From Sphingomonas bacterium (lineage in GTDB: Bacteria; Pseudomonadota; Alphaproteobacteria; Sphingomonadales; Sphingomonadaceae), in assembly GCF_903642285.1 (NCBI RefSeq), contig NZ_CAHJWJ010000020.1:1-63059 (forward strand): a DNA stretch of 63,059 bases, in the 5' to 3' direction. The position numbers and the translations under genes were made by a program. The notes beneath the pieces were generated by a model that was not told the origin of the DNA, did not search any database, and was given only the letters and a program-made list of their open reading frames with translations. Below, in pieces: positions 24,501 through 32,832 of this stretch (positions are counted from its first letter, which is position 1; every line of letters starts with the position of its first letter).

Positions 24501-27013
24501 GGGATCGCCGCCATCTGCCGATCGGCCAGATCCTGTTGCGCTTGCGCCGCGCCGCCGACCATCGCGGCCTGCGCGAGCGGTGCAGCAAGCCGCGTAACGT
24601 GGGTGTCGAACAATTCGGACTTATCGACCTGGACGTAGATCACCTGCGGCGCAGCCGACGCCCGGGCGAACGATCCCATCGACGGCATCCGGATGTTGGG
24701 GACAAGCCCCCCGTCCGCGAAATGCGGGAGGCTGTCCGAGTTGATCGCCTCGACCAAATGGCGGTGCCGCGATGCCGCGGCCGCGTTGATCACATATTCG
24801 CCTGCCGACAGCATCGCGGGCACCTTGTCATCGCGCGGACCGCCAGCGCCGAACACGTTGCCGCCGCCGGCCAGGTGGAGGACATTCGGCACCGATCCAC
24901 CATCTGCGAACCCCAGCACGCTCAGGATCACCTTCTCCGCGCCGATCTTCAGGAGATCACCGATGATCGAGGCGGCCATGTCGTGGAAGGCGCTGGTGAG
25001 CGTCTTCGTGCCTTCGACGACCCCGACGAAGCCGTCCTGCAGCCCCTTCAGACCGTCGACCTGAACGCTCTGCAGGGAATCGTTCAGGGCATCGGTGCTG
25101 CCCACCGCGCTGACCAACTGCTGCCGGTACGAATCGAGCGGGCTCTGGTTCTGCTGCCGCACGATGTCCTGATTACGGCCCGATTGCGCCTTGATCTGGC
25201 CGATCGTGGTCTGCGCGTTCGTGGCCGCCTCGGAATTGGGCGTGCTCTTGTTGTCGTCGATGATCCGCTGCTGCTCGGCGATCGCCTGCTGTTCCTGGTA
25301 GGCGAGAAGCCGAAGCTCGATCGCGACCCGCTGCTGACGGGTCGTGGTGAGGCGATCGTCCAGTTGCAGCAGCGCGACCGCGCCCTGAACCTGTAGCGCT
25401 TCGCGCGCCGCTGCTTCGTCGATCAACCGGGCCTGGTACTTGCGTCGGGCCAGTTCCTCCTGGTCGGCCTCCGTCAGATCGATCAGATTCTTGAGGTGAT
25501 CGCCCTTGGCCTTCGTAATCTTGCCTTCGGCGACCTGGTTATCGATTTCCTTGTCTTTCGCGTCGGCCGAGATCTGGAGCGCCTCAAGTTCGGCGTTCAA
25601 CTGAGAGCGCGCGGTGTCGAGTAGCGCCGCTTCGGCCTTCTCATAATCGTTGTGCGTGCGCGCCAGCTCGGCGGTATACGCGGAATCCTCGCGCAACGCC
25701 TTCTGCCGAGCGGCTTCGGCCTCGCGGTCGAGCTGATCCTGCGACTTGCCCTTTTTCGGCTTCGTGGTGTCCGGATTGCTGACGCCGGCACGTTTACTGC
25801 CACGGCCGCCTTTGGCTTTTGGCTTTCCAGCCACCGCGATGGCGTGCGACATAAGAGACAACTGCTTTTGCAGTTCTGCGCGCGCGGGTTCGAGATTGAC
25901 CGACGGCGTCGGGCTGCCCACGCCATCTCGCATAAATGTTTCGGTCGGGCGGTATGTACGAGCCGCGTGGTAAGCTTCGCGAGCCTCACTTAGCCGGGAT
26001 CGCCGAACCCCAAGGTCGGTGCTTTCATCATCTTGTTCTGTTTTTAGATGTTCGCCGTAAAGGTACCCCGCCGCTGCGCCGACGGCTGCCCCGTAGGGGC
26101 CGCCGACCCGTGCACCGGCAAGACCGCCGAGAATTGCAAGCGCCCTTTCTGGGTGGCCCGCAAGAAACTGGGCAACGCCACCCGCGGCTTTGACGAGGGA
26201 TTCCGCGACTTGGGCGATCGCACCTGCATTTTGAGCGACTGCCGATGCCATTTGCGCGTCTAGGATCAGCTTCAGAGCAGCCATCTTGTGATTTACGTCT
26301 TCGGCGTGCTCAATAAGTTCGGGGCCCAGGACAATGCCGAGCCGTTCGGCGGCCGCGCCCAGCGCGGCGAACCCCGCCCCCCCTCCGGAAAGGACTGGAA
26401 TGAGAGCAGCTGCGCCACGTCCGAATAGGCTGAGCGTTGCAGCAGTCTTCTGAGCAGGGTTGTCAATCTTCGAAATGGCGTCCGCGGTGTCATTGAACAC
26501 TGCCTCGACTGAGCGAACCTTCCCTTTAGCGTCGAGCACCCCTACGCCCAATTCATTGAACCGCTTTACGAGGCCAGCATTACCGTTCGCCGCCTCACCG
26601 ACACTGCGGCTAAACTTGATCAATGAGGTATCCGTTACCTCAATTGAAGCACCCGACTGGCTCGCGGCAAATCGAAACTTCTGAAGGAAATCTGTTGAAA
26701 CGCCGACCTGTGTGGCCATGAACTGGATGTTGCCAGCGAACTCCAGCGCCTGCTTGCCCTTTTCGATCAGGCTTTCACCGACCAGGAATGCGAAAGCCCC
26801 CTCTCCAATCAGCTTGAGACGCTCAAGAGGACCTTCCAGCTTCTCGATCGATTTACCGAACACCTCGAACCGCGCGTCGCTGTCTGCAAGGTGCTTCTGG
26901 GTCTGGTTCGTAAAATCCTCGACGGCCCGTTCAGCCGCTGATAGGTTAGACCGTAAGAGCTCGGTGTTAGCCTGGATCGTGAGGAGCAACGCCCGGGCGT
27001 CCTGATCGGCCAT
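24497..27013 (-). CDS. Tail tape-measure protein
   Basis: An 838-residue protein starting MADQDARALLLTIQANTELL, with GGAGAATCGAGG ahead of the ATG. It has an N-terminal coiled-coil region, a hydrophobic glycine/alanine-rich centre (GHPERALAILGGLAGARVGG), long charged coiled coils (residues about 400-600) and the C-terminal tape-measure hallmark DDKVPAMLSAGEYVINAAAA followed by HFADGGLVP. It sets tail length and is ejected with the DNA. It is preceded by two assembly-chaperone genes. Confidence 0.93.
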   Translation of the reverse strand: MADQDARALLLTIQANTELLRSNLSAAERAVEDFTNQTQKHLADSDARFEVFGKSIEKLEGPLERLKLIGEGAFAFLVGESLIEKGKQALEFAGNIQFMATQVGVSTDFLQKFRFAASQSGASIEVTDTSLIKFSRSVGEAANGNAGLVKRFNELGVGVLDAKGKVRSVEAVFNDTADAISKIDNPAQKTAATLSLFGRGAAALIPVLSGGGAGFAALGAAAERLGIVLGPELIEHAEDVNHKMAALKLILDAQMASAVAQNAGAIAQVAESLVKAAGGVAQFLAGHPERALAILGGLAGARVGGPYGAAVGAAAGYLYGEHLKTEQDDESTDLGVRRSRLSEAREAYHAARTYRPTETFMRDGVGSPTPSVNLEPARAELQKQLSLMSHAIAVAGKPKAKGGRGSKRAGVSNPDTTKPKKGKSQDQLDREAEAARQKALREDSAYTAELARTHNDYEKAEAALLDTARSQLNAELEALQISADAKDKEIDNQVAEGKITKAKGDHLKNLIDLTEADQEELARRKYQARLIDEAAAREALQVQGAVALLQLDDRLTTTRQQRVAIELRLLAYQEQQAIAEQQRIIDDNKSTPNSEAATNAQTTIGQIKAQSGRNQDIVRQQNQSPLDSYRQQLVSAVGSTDALNDSLQSVQVDGLKGLQDGFVGVVEGTKTLTSAFHDMAASIIGDLLKIGAEKVILSVLGFADGGSVPNVLHLAGGGNVFGAGGPRDDKVPAMLSAGEYVINAAAASRHRHLVEAINSDSLPHFADGGLVPNIRMPSMGSFARASAAPQVIYVQVDKSELFDTHVTRLAAPLAQAAMVGGAAQAQQDLADRQMAAIP

Positions 27014-27035
27014 CCTCGATTCTCCGGAGATAGTT

Positions 27036-27305
27036 ATGGAAAGCGTTTTGCTGCGAGCATTGGGCTTCATGCTCTTCATCGGCGGTGTTGCGACTACGCT
27101 GGCATTGTCGACCAGCGCTGAACGCCTTATGACAGCGCCCGCACCGGATTTTTCGACAGCAATCGCGAACGCGGTCTCCGCACTGGGTCAAAGCAGTCAC
27201 GCGCAACTGGCGCTTGCTTTGACCCTTGCTGGAGCGATTTTCTATGGGGCTGGTGCCATCGTTTCCGCGGTCGACCGACTGAAAGGTGTCAGCTTGGACA
27301 GTTGA
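27036..27305 (+). CDS. Moron: small membrane protein on the opposite strand
   Basis: An 89-residue ORF in the 3-prime-ward gap between tape measure and tail chaperone, the only rightward gene in the 22-kb late operon. It has two membrane segments (ALGFMLFIGGVATTLALSTS and ALALTLAGAIFYGAGAIVSA). Its Shine-Dalgarno GGAGA lies in the palindrome TCTCCGGAGA (27021-27030), which also serves the divergent tape-measure gene. It is more AT-rich than the neighbours. Expression from a lysogen and superinfection exclusion are plausible; unproven. Confidence 0.65.
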   Translation: MESVLLRALGFMLFIGGVATTLALSTSAERLMTAPAPDFSTAIANAVSALGQSSHAQLALALTLAGAIFYGAGAIVSAVDRLKGVSLDS

Positions 27306-27402
27306 TCGCCCGCCACTGCTCGAGCGCCGCGAAGAACTCCGCCGGCGTAGCGTCATAGAACTCGGTCGGCCGCCACCCGAGGCAAGCAGCGGCCAGCCCC
27401 AT
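27289..27402 (-). CDS. Phage tail assembly chaperone 2 (TIGR02216-like)
   Basis: A 37-residue protein starting MGLAAACLGWRPTEFYDATP. Its ATG overlaps the stop of the upstream chaperone gene (TGATG), so its translation is coupled. The GWRPxEFWxATPxEF motif is typical of the small chaperone found between tail tube and tape measure in gene-transfer-agent-like alphaproteobacterial phages. It replaces the frameshifted G-T product of lambda. The convergent moron overlaps its 3-prime end by 17 bases. Confidence 0.75.
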   Translation of the reverse strand: MGLAAACLGWRPTEFYDATPAEFFAALEQWRAINCPS

Positions 27403-27851
27403 CAGCCGCCGGCGGCCGGCATCTTCCGCTTCCGGGCGGTTGCCGAGGGTTTGATTTCCGGCACCGGTGCCGCCTTTGCCACCGGTGCCCGGACTTCCCC
27501 CGACGATGTGATCCCGCCGGTCGCCGCCATATAGAGCATCAATCGCAGGCGCTCGCACAGCACGAGCGGCCCGCCGGGCGAGTCCATGATCATGCCCGCG
27601 GTGCGGTCGATATCGAACCCCTGCGCCGACATGATGCCCTTCGCACGCCCCCAGGCGGCAACGCACTCGACGACGATCGTCGCCATCGACCGGGTGTCCA
27701 GCGCCTTCGCCGCGGCCTGCCCAGCCAGCACGAGCAACGACCGACCCGTACCCTTCTCGAATGCCTGAATGGCGTCCCATGAAGGCCGCATCGAGAACGT
27801 GCCGCCGGCGAGTTCGATGTCGAACTCGCCACGCTCTTCGTTCGCGAGCAT
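27402..27851 (-). CDS. Phage tail assembly chaperone 1 (GTA gp10-like)
   Basis: A 149-residue protein starting MLANEERGEFDIELAGGTFS. The following FSMRPSWDAIQAFEKGTGRS region is characteristic of the GTA-type chaperone. The C-terminus is proline/lysine-rich. It starts on the tail-tube stop (TGATG) and ends on the start of the 37-residue second chaperone. It keeps the tape-measure protein soluble and recruits tube subunits. Confidence 0.78.
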   Translation of the reverse strand: MLANEERGEFDIELAGGTFSMRPSWDAIQAFEKGTGRSLLVLAGQAAAKALDTRSMATIVVECVAAWGRAKGIMSAQGFDIDRTAGMIMDSPGGPLVLCERLRLMLYMAATGGITSSGEVRAPVAKAAPVPEIKPSATARKRKMPAAGG

Positions 27852-28300
27852 CACTTCAGCGCGTCGACGGTCGGAGCGGCAGCGAGGGCGAGCTGCGCCT
27901 TGCACTGCACCTTCTCGGCTTGCGTCAGTGCCGTGCTCGTAATGGAGCCGTACATGACAGCGGAGAAGATCGCATCTGCTTCAACGCCCGCCAAGCCATT
28001 CTTTCGGATTTCGATCGCGAAAGGCGTCCGCGGAACGGCGTTGCAGTTCGTTTCGAACTGCGTGTAGCCGGTCGGGTCGGGCAGCGTCGGCAGGATGTCG
28101 AGGTCGATGGTGAGATCGATCAGGCCATAGGCGTTGGTGCCGTAACCCTGCGTCGTCTTCGACGACGTCGCTATCTTGTTCTGCGACCGGTTGATCGTGG
28201 CGGTGCCCTGACCCTGGATGACGGCGTAGACGGGCGGAGCCGCACCGATCGCCGAGACCCACAGTAGGTAGTTGTCGCCGAGTAGAACCGTGCTGGTCAT
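27851..28300 (-). CDS. Phage major tail (tube) protein
   Basis: A 149-residue protein starting MTSTVLLGDNYLLWVSAIGA. Features typical of HK97-type tube proteins are INRSQNKIATSSKTTQGYGT and YGLIDLTIDLDILPTLPDPT. It lies between DUF3168 and the tail chaperones. It polymerises around the tape measure to form the tail tube. Confidence 0.82.
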   Translation of the reverse strand: MTSTVLLGDNYLLWVSAIGAAPPVYAVIQGQGTATINRSQNKIATSSKTTQGYGTNAYGLIDLTIDLDILPTLPDPTGYTQFETNCNAVPRTPFAIEIRKNGLAGVEADAIFSAVMYGSITSTALTQAEKVQCKAQLALAAAPTVDALK

Positions 28301-28312
28301 GGTCGTTCTCCG

Positions 28313-28714
28313 TTATGCGTCTTGAGCGATGATGGCGAAGATGCTCGACCCGACGTAAGTCGCGCCGTCGTCGAGCAACGGGGTGTTCTGGTTGAGAGCG
28401 ACCGGGTTCGAGAGGCTGGCCCCGTCGGCCGCGATCGGCTGGTCGTGCAGCGCGGCGCGGACCTGTTCCTGATATCCGCGGACGATCAGCTTCGACGTCG
28501 ACTGCATGCAGACGTGGATGCTGACCTCGTGGCGCTCGACCCGATGCGTCTTCGATCCGATCTGCGTGACGTTGTCGTCGCCGAGCAGGATGAACGGGAA
28601 GACCGCCTGATCCTGCTCGTTCATGGGCACTTCGGACACGACAGGCGGCAACCCGTCGATCGCGGTCAGCGCGGCGTAGATGGCGAGCTGGCATGCGCCG
28701 GCGAGATCAGTCAT
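28313..28714 (-). CDS. Tail completion protein (DUF3168, HK97 gp11-like)
   Basis: A 133-residue protein: LAGACQLAIYAALTAIDGLP, VPMNEQDQAVFPFILLGDDN and RHEVSIHVCMQSTSK follow the DUF3168 pattern. It overlaps the upstream gp10-like gene by eight bases and precedes the tail tube. It caps the tail terminator ring at the head-tail interface. Confidence 0.8.
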   Translation of the reverse strand: MTDLAGACQLAIYAALTAIDGLPPVVSEVPMNEQDQAVFPFILLGDDNVTQIGSKTHRVERHEVSIHVCMQSTSKLIVRGYQEQVRAALHDQPIAADGASLSNPVALNQNTPLLDDGATYVGSSIFAIIAQDA

Positions 28715-29183
28715 TGCCGGCTCCCTGCGACGCTTCGGTCAGGATGTTGTCGAGCAGCGCGCGGTATCCCGGCAGCGAGCCGTCCAGGAACTTCACCTTC
28801 ACCCGGTTCAGCACGTAGAGGCCGGGCAACGCGCTGATTTTCATCGTCGCGCCGGCGCGCGGCCCGCGCCTGATAGGCACCGTCTTCGCTTTGCGGCCGA
28901 CGTTCAGGATATGGCCGTAAAACAGGACATCCCGCTTCGCGATCTGGCCCACTTTCAGGTTCAGGGTGGTGGGCGTGACCTTGTATTTGATGCTGTCGCG
29001 CAGCGCCCCCGCGGTACGGTTCGGCCGCGGCGACGCCAGCACCGGGAGCTGCGACTGCATGACGCCGACCAGTACCGGGCCGGCATCGTTTAGGAACCCG
29101 ATCAGCCGCTTGTTCGCGGTATCCGGCAGTGCTTTGATTAGGCGTTTGAAGCTGGCCGCGCCTTTGATGGTCGATCGGCTCAT
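28707..29183 (-). CDS. HK97 gp10-like tail completion protein
   Basis: A 158-residue protein with FKRLIKALPDTANKRLIGFL, SQLPVLASPRPNRTAGALRD and YGHILNVGRKAKTVPI, matching the HK97-gp10 family. Its start overlaps the head-closure gene stop by ATGA. It is part of the neck or tail terminator complex. Confidence 0.85.
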   Translation of the reverse strand: MSRSTIKGAASFKRLIKALPDTANKRLIGFLNDAGPVLVGVMQSQLPVLASPRPNRTAGALRDSIKYKVTPTTLNLKVGQIAKRDVLFYGHILNVGRKAKTVPIRRGPRAGATMKISALPGLYVLNRVKVKFLDGSLPGYRALLDNILTEASQGAGND

Positions 29184-29515
29184 GCTGGCTCCGGAGAGCC
29201 ACTTTCCGCCATCATCTGGAGCGCCTCACGCGTTCCGTCCGGATCTGAGCAGGTGCGGATGTTCAGCGGCTGGCCGTTCCACACCATACGATTACGCGGG
29301 GTCACTCCAGCCCGATATCGGATGAGCACCTTGTAGAATTGGGTGTTGCGAGCAACGCCTTGGGCGAAGGCTTCGCCGCCACTTGACGGGGTAACCTGTG
29401 CCCACACAGTCGCAACGTCGTTCCAGGCCTTGGTCTTTCCCCCGCCAGCGTTCAGGGTCTCGCTGACTTCCTGGATGGTGACGCGCTGGCGCAGATCGCC
29501 CGGACGAAGGGGCAT
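29180..29515 (-). CDS. Phage head closure protein (SPP1 gp16-like)
   Basis: A 111-residue protein starting MPLRPGDLRQRVTIQEVSET, with VWAQVTPSSGGEAFAQGVAR and RYRAGVTPRNRMVWNGQPLN, the standard head-tail adaptor signature. Its ATG overlaps the connector stop (TGATG). It plugs the portal-connector channel. Confidence 0.87.
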   Translation of the reverse strand: MPLRPGDLRQRVTIQEVSETLNAGGGKTKAWNDVATVWAQVTPSSGGEAFAQGVARNTQFYKVLIRYRAGVTPRNRMVWNGQPLNIRTCSDPDGTREALQMMAESGSPEPA

Positions 29516-30159
29516 CAGACGCGCACCAGACGCGAGCTTTGCAGCAACTCGCGAACCCCGAACGGTATCTCGATTGCTGCGGCGCGCAGCCCAACTTCGG
29601 AGGCGGCACGATTGCTGTAAAGGTGGCTGATCAGCAGCTGCATCGCCTGTTTCACGGTCTGTGGGACATCTGCCGGGGTCGCGTAGCCGGCCTGAACGTC
29701 GATTTCGACCGGCAACGTCGGCAGCGACCAAGCGGTCGAGCCGTAGCGTGCCGTGCCAAGTCCCCAGCCGACCGCCGTCGGGAGCAACCGCACCGGCCGG
29801 CGAACGAAGCTCGTTGCCCACGATCCGGTCGCCATCGGCGTCAGGACGCCGCTGAGCGGGTAGCGGATCGCGCTGACGCCGGTCACCGGCCACGAGTCCA
29901 GGTCGACCCACCGCCCCAGCTGCGGCACCGTCTCCGTCACCGTCCGCGGCGTCAGCACCAGGCCAGTGTAGCCCTCGACGTGTATCCGCGCAGCGGTGAT
30001 CAGCCCTTCGATCAGCGTGTCTTCGTCGGTGTCGTCGACGCGAAGGTTGAGCTTCACCTCGTCAAGCGTCAGCGGCTCCAGGTCGGCGAGCGGCGTCGGT
30101 GGCAGAACCGTCCCGCTGTCCGTCGGGATGACGCCGAGCGCGATCAGGGTTGCGAGCAT
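29515..30159 (-). CDS. Head-tail connector (gp6-like)
   Basis: A 214-residue protein. PLTLDEVKLNLRVDDTDEDT and LIEGLITAARIHVEGYTG are the classic gp6-like start, and PVEIDVQAGYATPADVPQTV with QAMQLLISHLYSNRAA the usual end. It begins on the stop of a 25-residue mini-ORF (TAATG). It binds the portal ring and prepares tail attachment. Confidence 0.88.
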   Translation of the reverse strand: MLATLIALGVIPTDSGTVLPPTPLADLEPLTLDEVKLNLRVDDTDEDTLIEGLITAARIHVEGYTGLVLTPRTVTETVPQLGRWVDLDSWPVTGVSAIRYPLSGVLTPMATGSWATSFVRRPVRLLPTAVGWGLGTARYGSTAWSLPTLPVEIDVQAGYATPADVPQTVKQAMQLLISHLYSNRAASEVGLRAAAIEIPFGVRELLQSSRLVRV

Positions 30160-30236
30160 TACCGATGGCTCCCATAGCGATAGTCATCGGGCTGCGAGCG
30201 GGGGCCGATCAGCGCGGCGAGGATGCGGCGGATCAT
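30159..30236 (-). CDS. 25-residue phage mini-protein
   Basis: ATG 30236 to TAA 30159-30161 encodes MIRRILAALIGPRSQPDDYR followed by YGSHR. The start overlaps the upstream hydrolase stop (ATGA) and its own stop overlaps the connector start (TAATG), so it exactly bridges two coupled genes. The amphipathic or hydrophobic N-terminus is followed by a polar tail. Either a real mini-protein or a coupling device that passes ribosomes to the connector gene. Confidence 0.55.
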   Translation of the reverse strand: MIRRILAALIGPRSQPDDYRYGSHR

Positions 30237-31465
30237 GCGGCCATCGCCTGAACGCAGGACCAGTTATAGGCTCCGATGTCGGCATATAGGCCCCTGTTCG
30301 GGTGAACCGTCTGATCGGCCGTTCTTGGTCCGATCACCGACCAGTCGCCGAATTTGGTAAGCTGATCCCAGAACGCGACATTGTTCGAAGCGGCCCAGCT
30401 AGCCAGCGCATCCCGGTAGTTACCCTGCGCGGCTGCGGTCGAGAACGTGGCAGGATTAGCCGCGGTGGTCCAGTAGACAGCAGCGTCGCCGCTTAGTCTC
30501 GCGGTATTTACGATCGTCTGTACGTTGGCAATGAACGTTGCAATCGGAACTCCCTGTGAACAGTCATTCGTGCCCACGGCGATTAGCGTCAGGTCCGGAG
30601 CATCGAAGGCCAGCGCGTCGTTGTTGTACCAGTGATTTCCAGAACTCTCCGCAGCCTGATCGCTGGACAGCGAGCCATTGGAAGCGTGGACCAGCATGTC
30701 GATGGCAGGGGTGGCGCTGTTGTATCCCGTGATCGAGCGGAGCAGCGCATTGGTTCCCGGCGTCACCGAAAGCCCGGTCGTGCCGAGGCCGCCCACCACG
30801 GTGATCCTGGTGAAGCCGCTGCTCGAACTCGGTGCCGTTACCGTGTTGCCCGATATGGTCGCACCGGGCGCGGTGATCGATGTCGGCGCTGCGCCGTTGA
30901 CGCTGAACGTGAACGCTCCGCCGACATTGTAGACGTCCACAATGAAGGTGTTCGCGCCAACGTCTGGCGTAAATACCAAAGGGCCAAAGCCCGTACCGTT
31001 GAGGTAGTTTGCGCCAGCGAATGGGAAGCTGTTCGGGCTCGTGGTTGATCCGGCTGCCGTCCAGACCCCGCTCGGGAACGAGATTCGCGGGTCATAGATT
31101 GATAGAGTGGTGTAGGGCGTGACGTTGTTGTCACCGACCATGCTGTCATCGAAGCACGGATAACCCGCGGCAGTTGCGAGCCCGGCCAGCACAGCCGCCG
31201 GCCGGTAGGGTCGGGCATTTACGAGCTGGGACGCGACGCTGCTACTCGTCCCGTTGGCGGTTATCGCGCCACCGCATCCGACTTCTAGGCTCGTGCCCTT
31301 CACCAGGATCAACCCGCGGCCGGTGCCGGCCTTGACTCGGGCCAGCATCGCTTTGAGCTTGGGGTTGGTTGAGCCGTTGAGAGCGAAGGCAAGAGGAGGC
31401 GGCGCTAAGATGCGCGCAGCTCGCCGCACAGCGACCTGCGATGGTGACAGCCCCAGCCCGAGCAT
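30233..31465 (-). CDS. SGNH-hydrolase-like protein in the head-neck cluster
   Basis: A 410-residue protein starting on the upstream stop (TGATG). SGNH blocks are visible: GLILVKGTSLEVGCG (block I, but GTS where GDS is usual), VGTNDC (block III) and VHPNRG with a nearby Asp (block V). A jelly-roll-like insert contains GANTFIVDVYNVGGAFTFSV. The nucleophile serine is kept. It is encoded between the spike-base-like gene and the connector genes rather than with the tail fibres, so it may be a head or neck appendage acting on surface polysaccharide esters. Confidence 0.72.
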   Translation of the reverse strand: MLGLGLSPSQVAVRRAARILAPPPLAFALNGSTNPKLKAMLARVKAGTGRGLILVKGTSLEVGCGGAITANGTSSSVASQLVNARPYRPAAVLAGLATAAGYPCFDDSMVGDNNVTPYTTLSIYDPRISFPSGVWTAAGSTTSPNSFPFAGANYLNGTGFGPLVFTPDVGANTFIVDVYNVGGAFTFSVNGAAPTSITAPGATISGNTVTAPSSSSGFTRITVVGGLGTTGLSVTPGTNALLRSITGYNSATPAIDMLVHASNGSLSSDQAAESSGNHWYNNDALAFDAPDLTLIAVGTNDCSQGVPIATFIANVQTIVNTARLSGDAAVYWTTAANPATFSTAAAQGNYRDALASWAASNNVAFWDQLTKFGDWSVIGPRTADQTVHPNRGLYADIGAYNWSCVQAMAA

Positions 31466-32376
31466 CAGGAGATCGCCACGATACCGGTTGCCGTCGTGCC
31501 GGTGGTCATGACGAACCGCGCGCGGATCGGGACGATCTGGCCGGCGACCACCGCGAACGTCGCCTGAACTCCATCGCCGCCCTTCACCACCAGGTTGCCG
31601 GCACCGCCGATGAACAGCGCCTTCGGAACCGTCGCCAGTGCGACCGTGTCGCTGGTCGCGATCCCTGCGAAGTTGTCGGCCGGCGCGCTGGCCTTGACGC
31701 TCGCGTCGGACGCCGCCCCTGTGGGGAGGGCGAGCGGCGCGGTCAGCAGCGCCTGGATCGCGGTCAGCAGCGCGTTACCCGCCGTCTGCGACGCGAGCGT
31801 GGCGGCGCCCGTCGGTAGCGGCGAGATCGGCGAGATGTTTCCGGATGCAGGCGCGGCCGCCAGTTTCAGCCCCGTGGAGCTGTTGACCCAGAAGTTGCCG
31901 ATGACGACACCGCTGCCCGGGTCGGTCGTCACAATATGGTCGAGATAATCGCCGACCGAATAGCCGGCCGCGGCCGCCGTGGCGACGAACGCCGACTTGT
32001 CGAGGAGGACCGTCGCGCCGGCCGCGGGGCGTTGGCCGACCCCGGGGGCTGCGCTCGCATTACCCGACGTGTCGGTCCAGCTGATCGCGCCGGCGTTGTC
32101 AACGCGGACGAAGAACGTACCGGTATCGTCGGTGAACAGCGTCTCGACCCGCGCGGTGCCGAGCTTGGTCAGGATCGCCTGCAACGTGGCGTCAGTCGCG
32201 GCCCCGGCCGGCAGGCCGACCGTCAGCGCCGCGGCGAGCAGCGCGCGGATGGATTCGGCCTTCGCATCGGTCGCAGCGCCGGCCGGCAGCGGCAGGGCAA
32301 GTGCAGAGATCGGCTGCGTGGTCGACGCGACGAGGGCGCCGACGTCCGTACCCGCCGGAATGGGTGTCGTTACCAT
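31465..32376 (-). CDS. Repeat-containing phage spike-base/decoration-like protein
   Basis: A 303-residue low-complexity protein with recurring LPAGAATDA, LPTGAATLASQ and LPTGAASDASV units joined by leucine zippers such as IRALLAAAL and LLTAIQALL. The C-terminal domain (SDTVALATVPKALFIGGAGN followed by LVVKGGDGVQATFAVVAGQ) resembles spike-base proteins of alphaproteobacterial phages. It lies between the capsid genes and the SGNH hydrolase, suggesting a fibre carrying that enzyme. Cysteine-free. Confidence 0.6.
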   Translation of the reverse strand: MVTTPIPAGTDVGALVASTTQPISALALPLPAGAATDAKAESIRALLAAALTVGLPAGAATDATLQAILTKLGTARVETLFTDDTGTFFVRVDNAGAISWTDTSGNASAAPGVGQRPAAGATVLLDKSAFVATAAAAGYSVGDYLDHIVTTDPGSGVVIGNFWVNSSTGLKLAAAPASGNISPISPLPTGAATLASQTAGNALLTAIQALLTAPLALPTGAASDASVKASAPADNFAGIATSDTVALATVPKALFIGGAGNLVVKGGDGVQATFAVVAGQIVPIRARFVMTTGTTATGIVAIS

Positions 32377-32438
32377 ATCGGACGTCTCGCTTCAGGAGGA
32401 TCGACGCCGGCCAAGGGGGCGGGCCGGCGTCGAAGGGG

Positions 32439-32735
32439 TCAGGCCTTGGTTTCTGCCGAGGTCGCGATGGTCTTCTGATCGGCCAGCATCTTCGCGGCGG
32501 CGTCCCGGCCGGTCAGCGTCGGATCGTTGAAGTCGATCCGGTTCTGCTGCACGGTCGTGTTCTTCCGAGGGTCGTTGTCGACTGCGGGATGATCCGGATC
32601 GACGTCGGGGACGATCTGGACGGGCGCGCCGCTCGTGCTGAACGTGGTGGCGGGCGCGATCTTCGCGGCACCGGAGGTGTCGAGGTCCGCGACGATCGAG
32701 GCGTTCGCGGCGATATCGCTGGTGGTATCGGCCAT
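32439..32735 (-). CDS. Small acidic phage protein downstream of capsid
   Basis: A 98-residue acidic protein starting MADTTSDIAANASIVADLDT, with AAGGAGCATCATCACC ahead of the ATG. It is Asp/Thr/Ala-rich and lacks hydrophobic segments. It follows the major capsid gene, where decoration or head-completion proteins are often found. No family recognised. Confidence 0.6.
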   Translation of the reverse strand: MADTTSDIAANASIVADLDTSGAAKIAPATTFSTSGAPVQIVPDVDPDHPAVDNDPRKNTTVQQNRIDFNDPTLTGRDAAAKMLADQKTIATSAETKA

Positions 32736-32832
32736 GGTGATGATGCTCCTTGGTTGACCGAAGCCTCGCCGCGGCGGGACTTCGGACAACCGGGCCAGCG
32801 TGAGCCGGCCCGGCGATCGTTGGTTGTCGAGA

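Noticed and set aside
27289..27851. Programmed -1 frameshift between the two tail chaperones
   Set aside because: The second product begins at its own ATG overlapping the stop (TGATG) and no slippery heptamer is evident before the stop.
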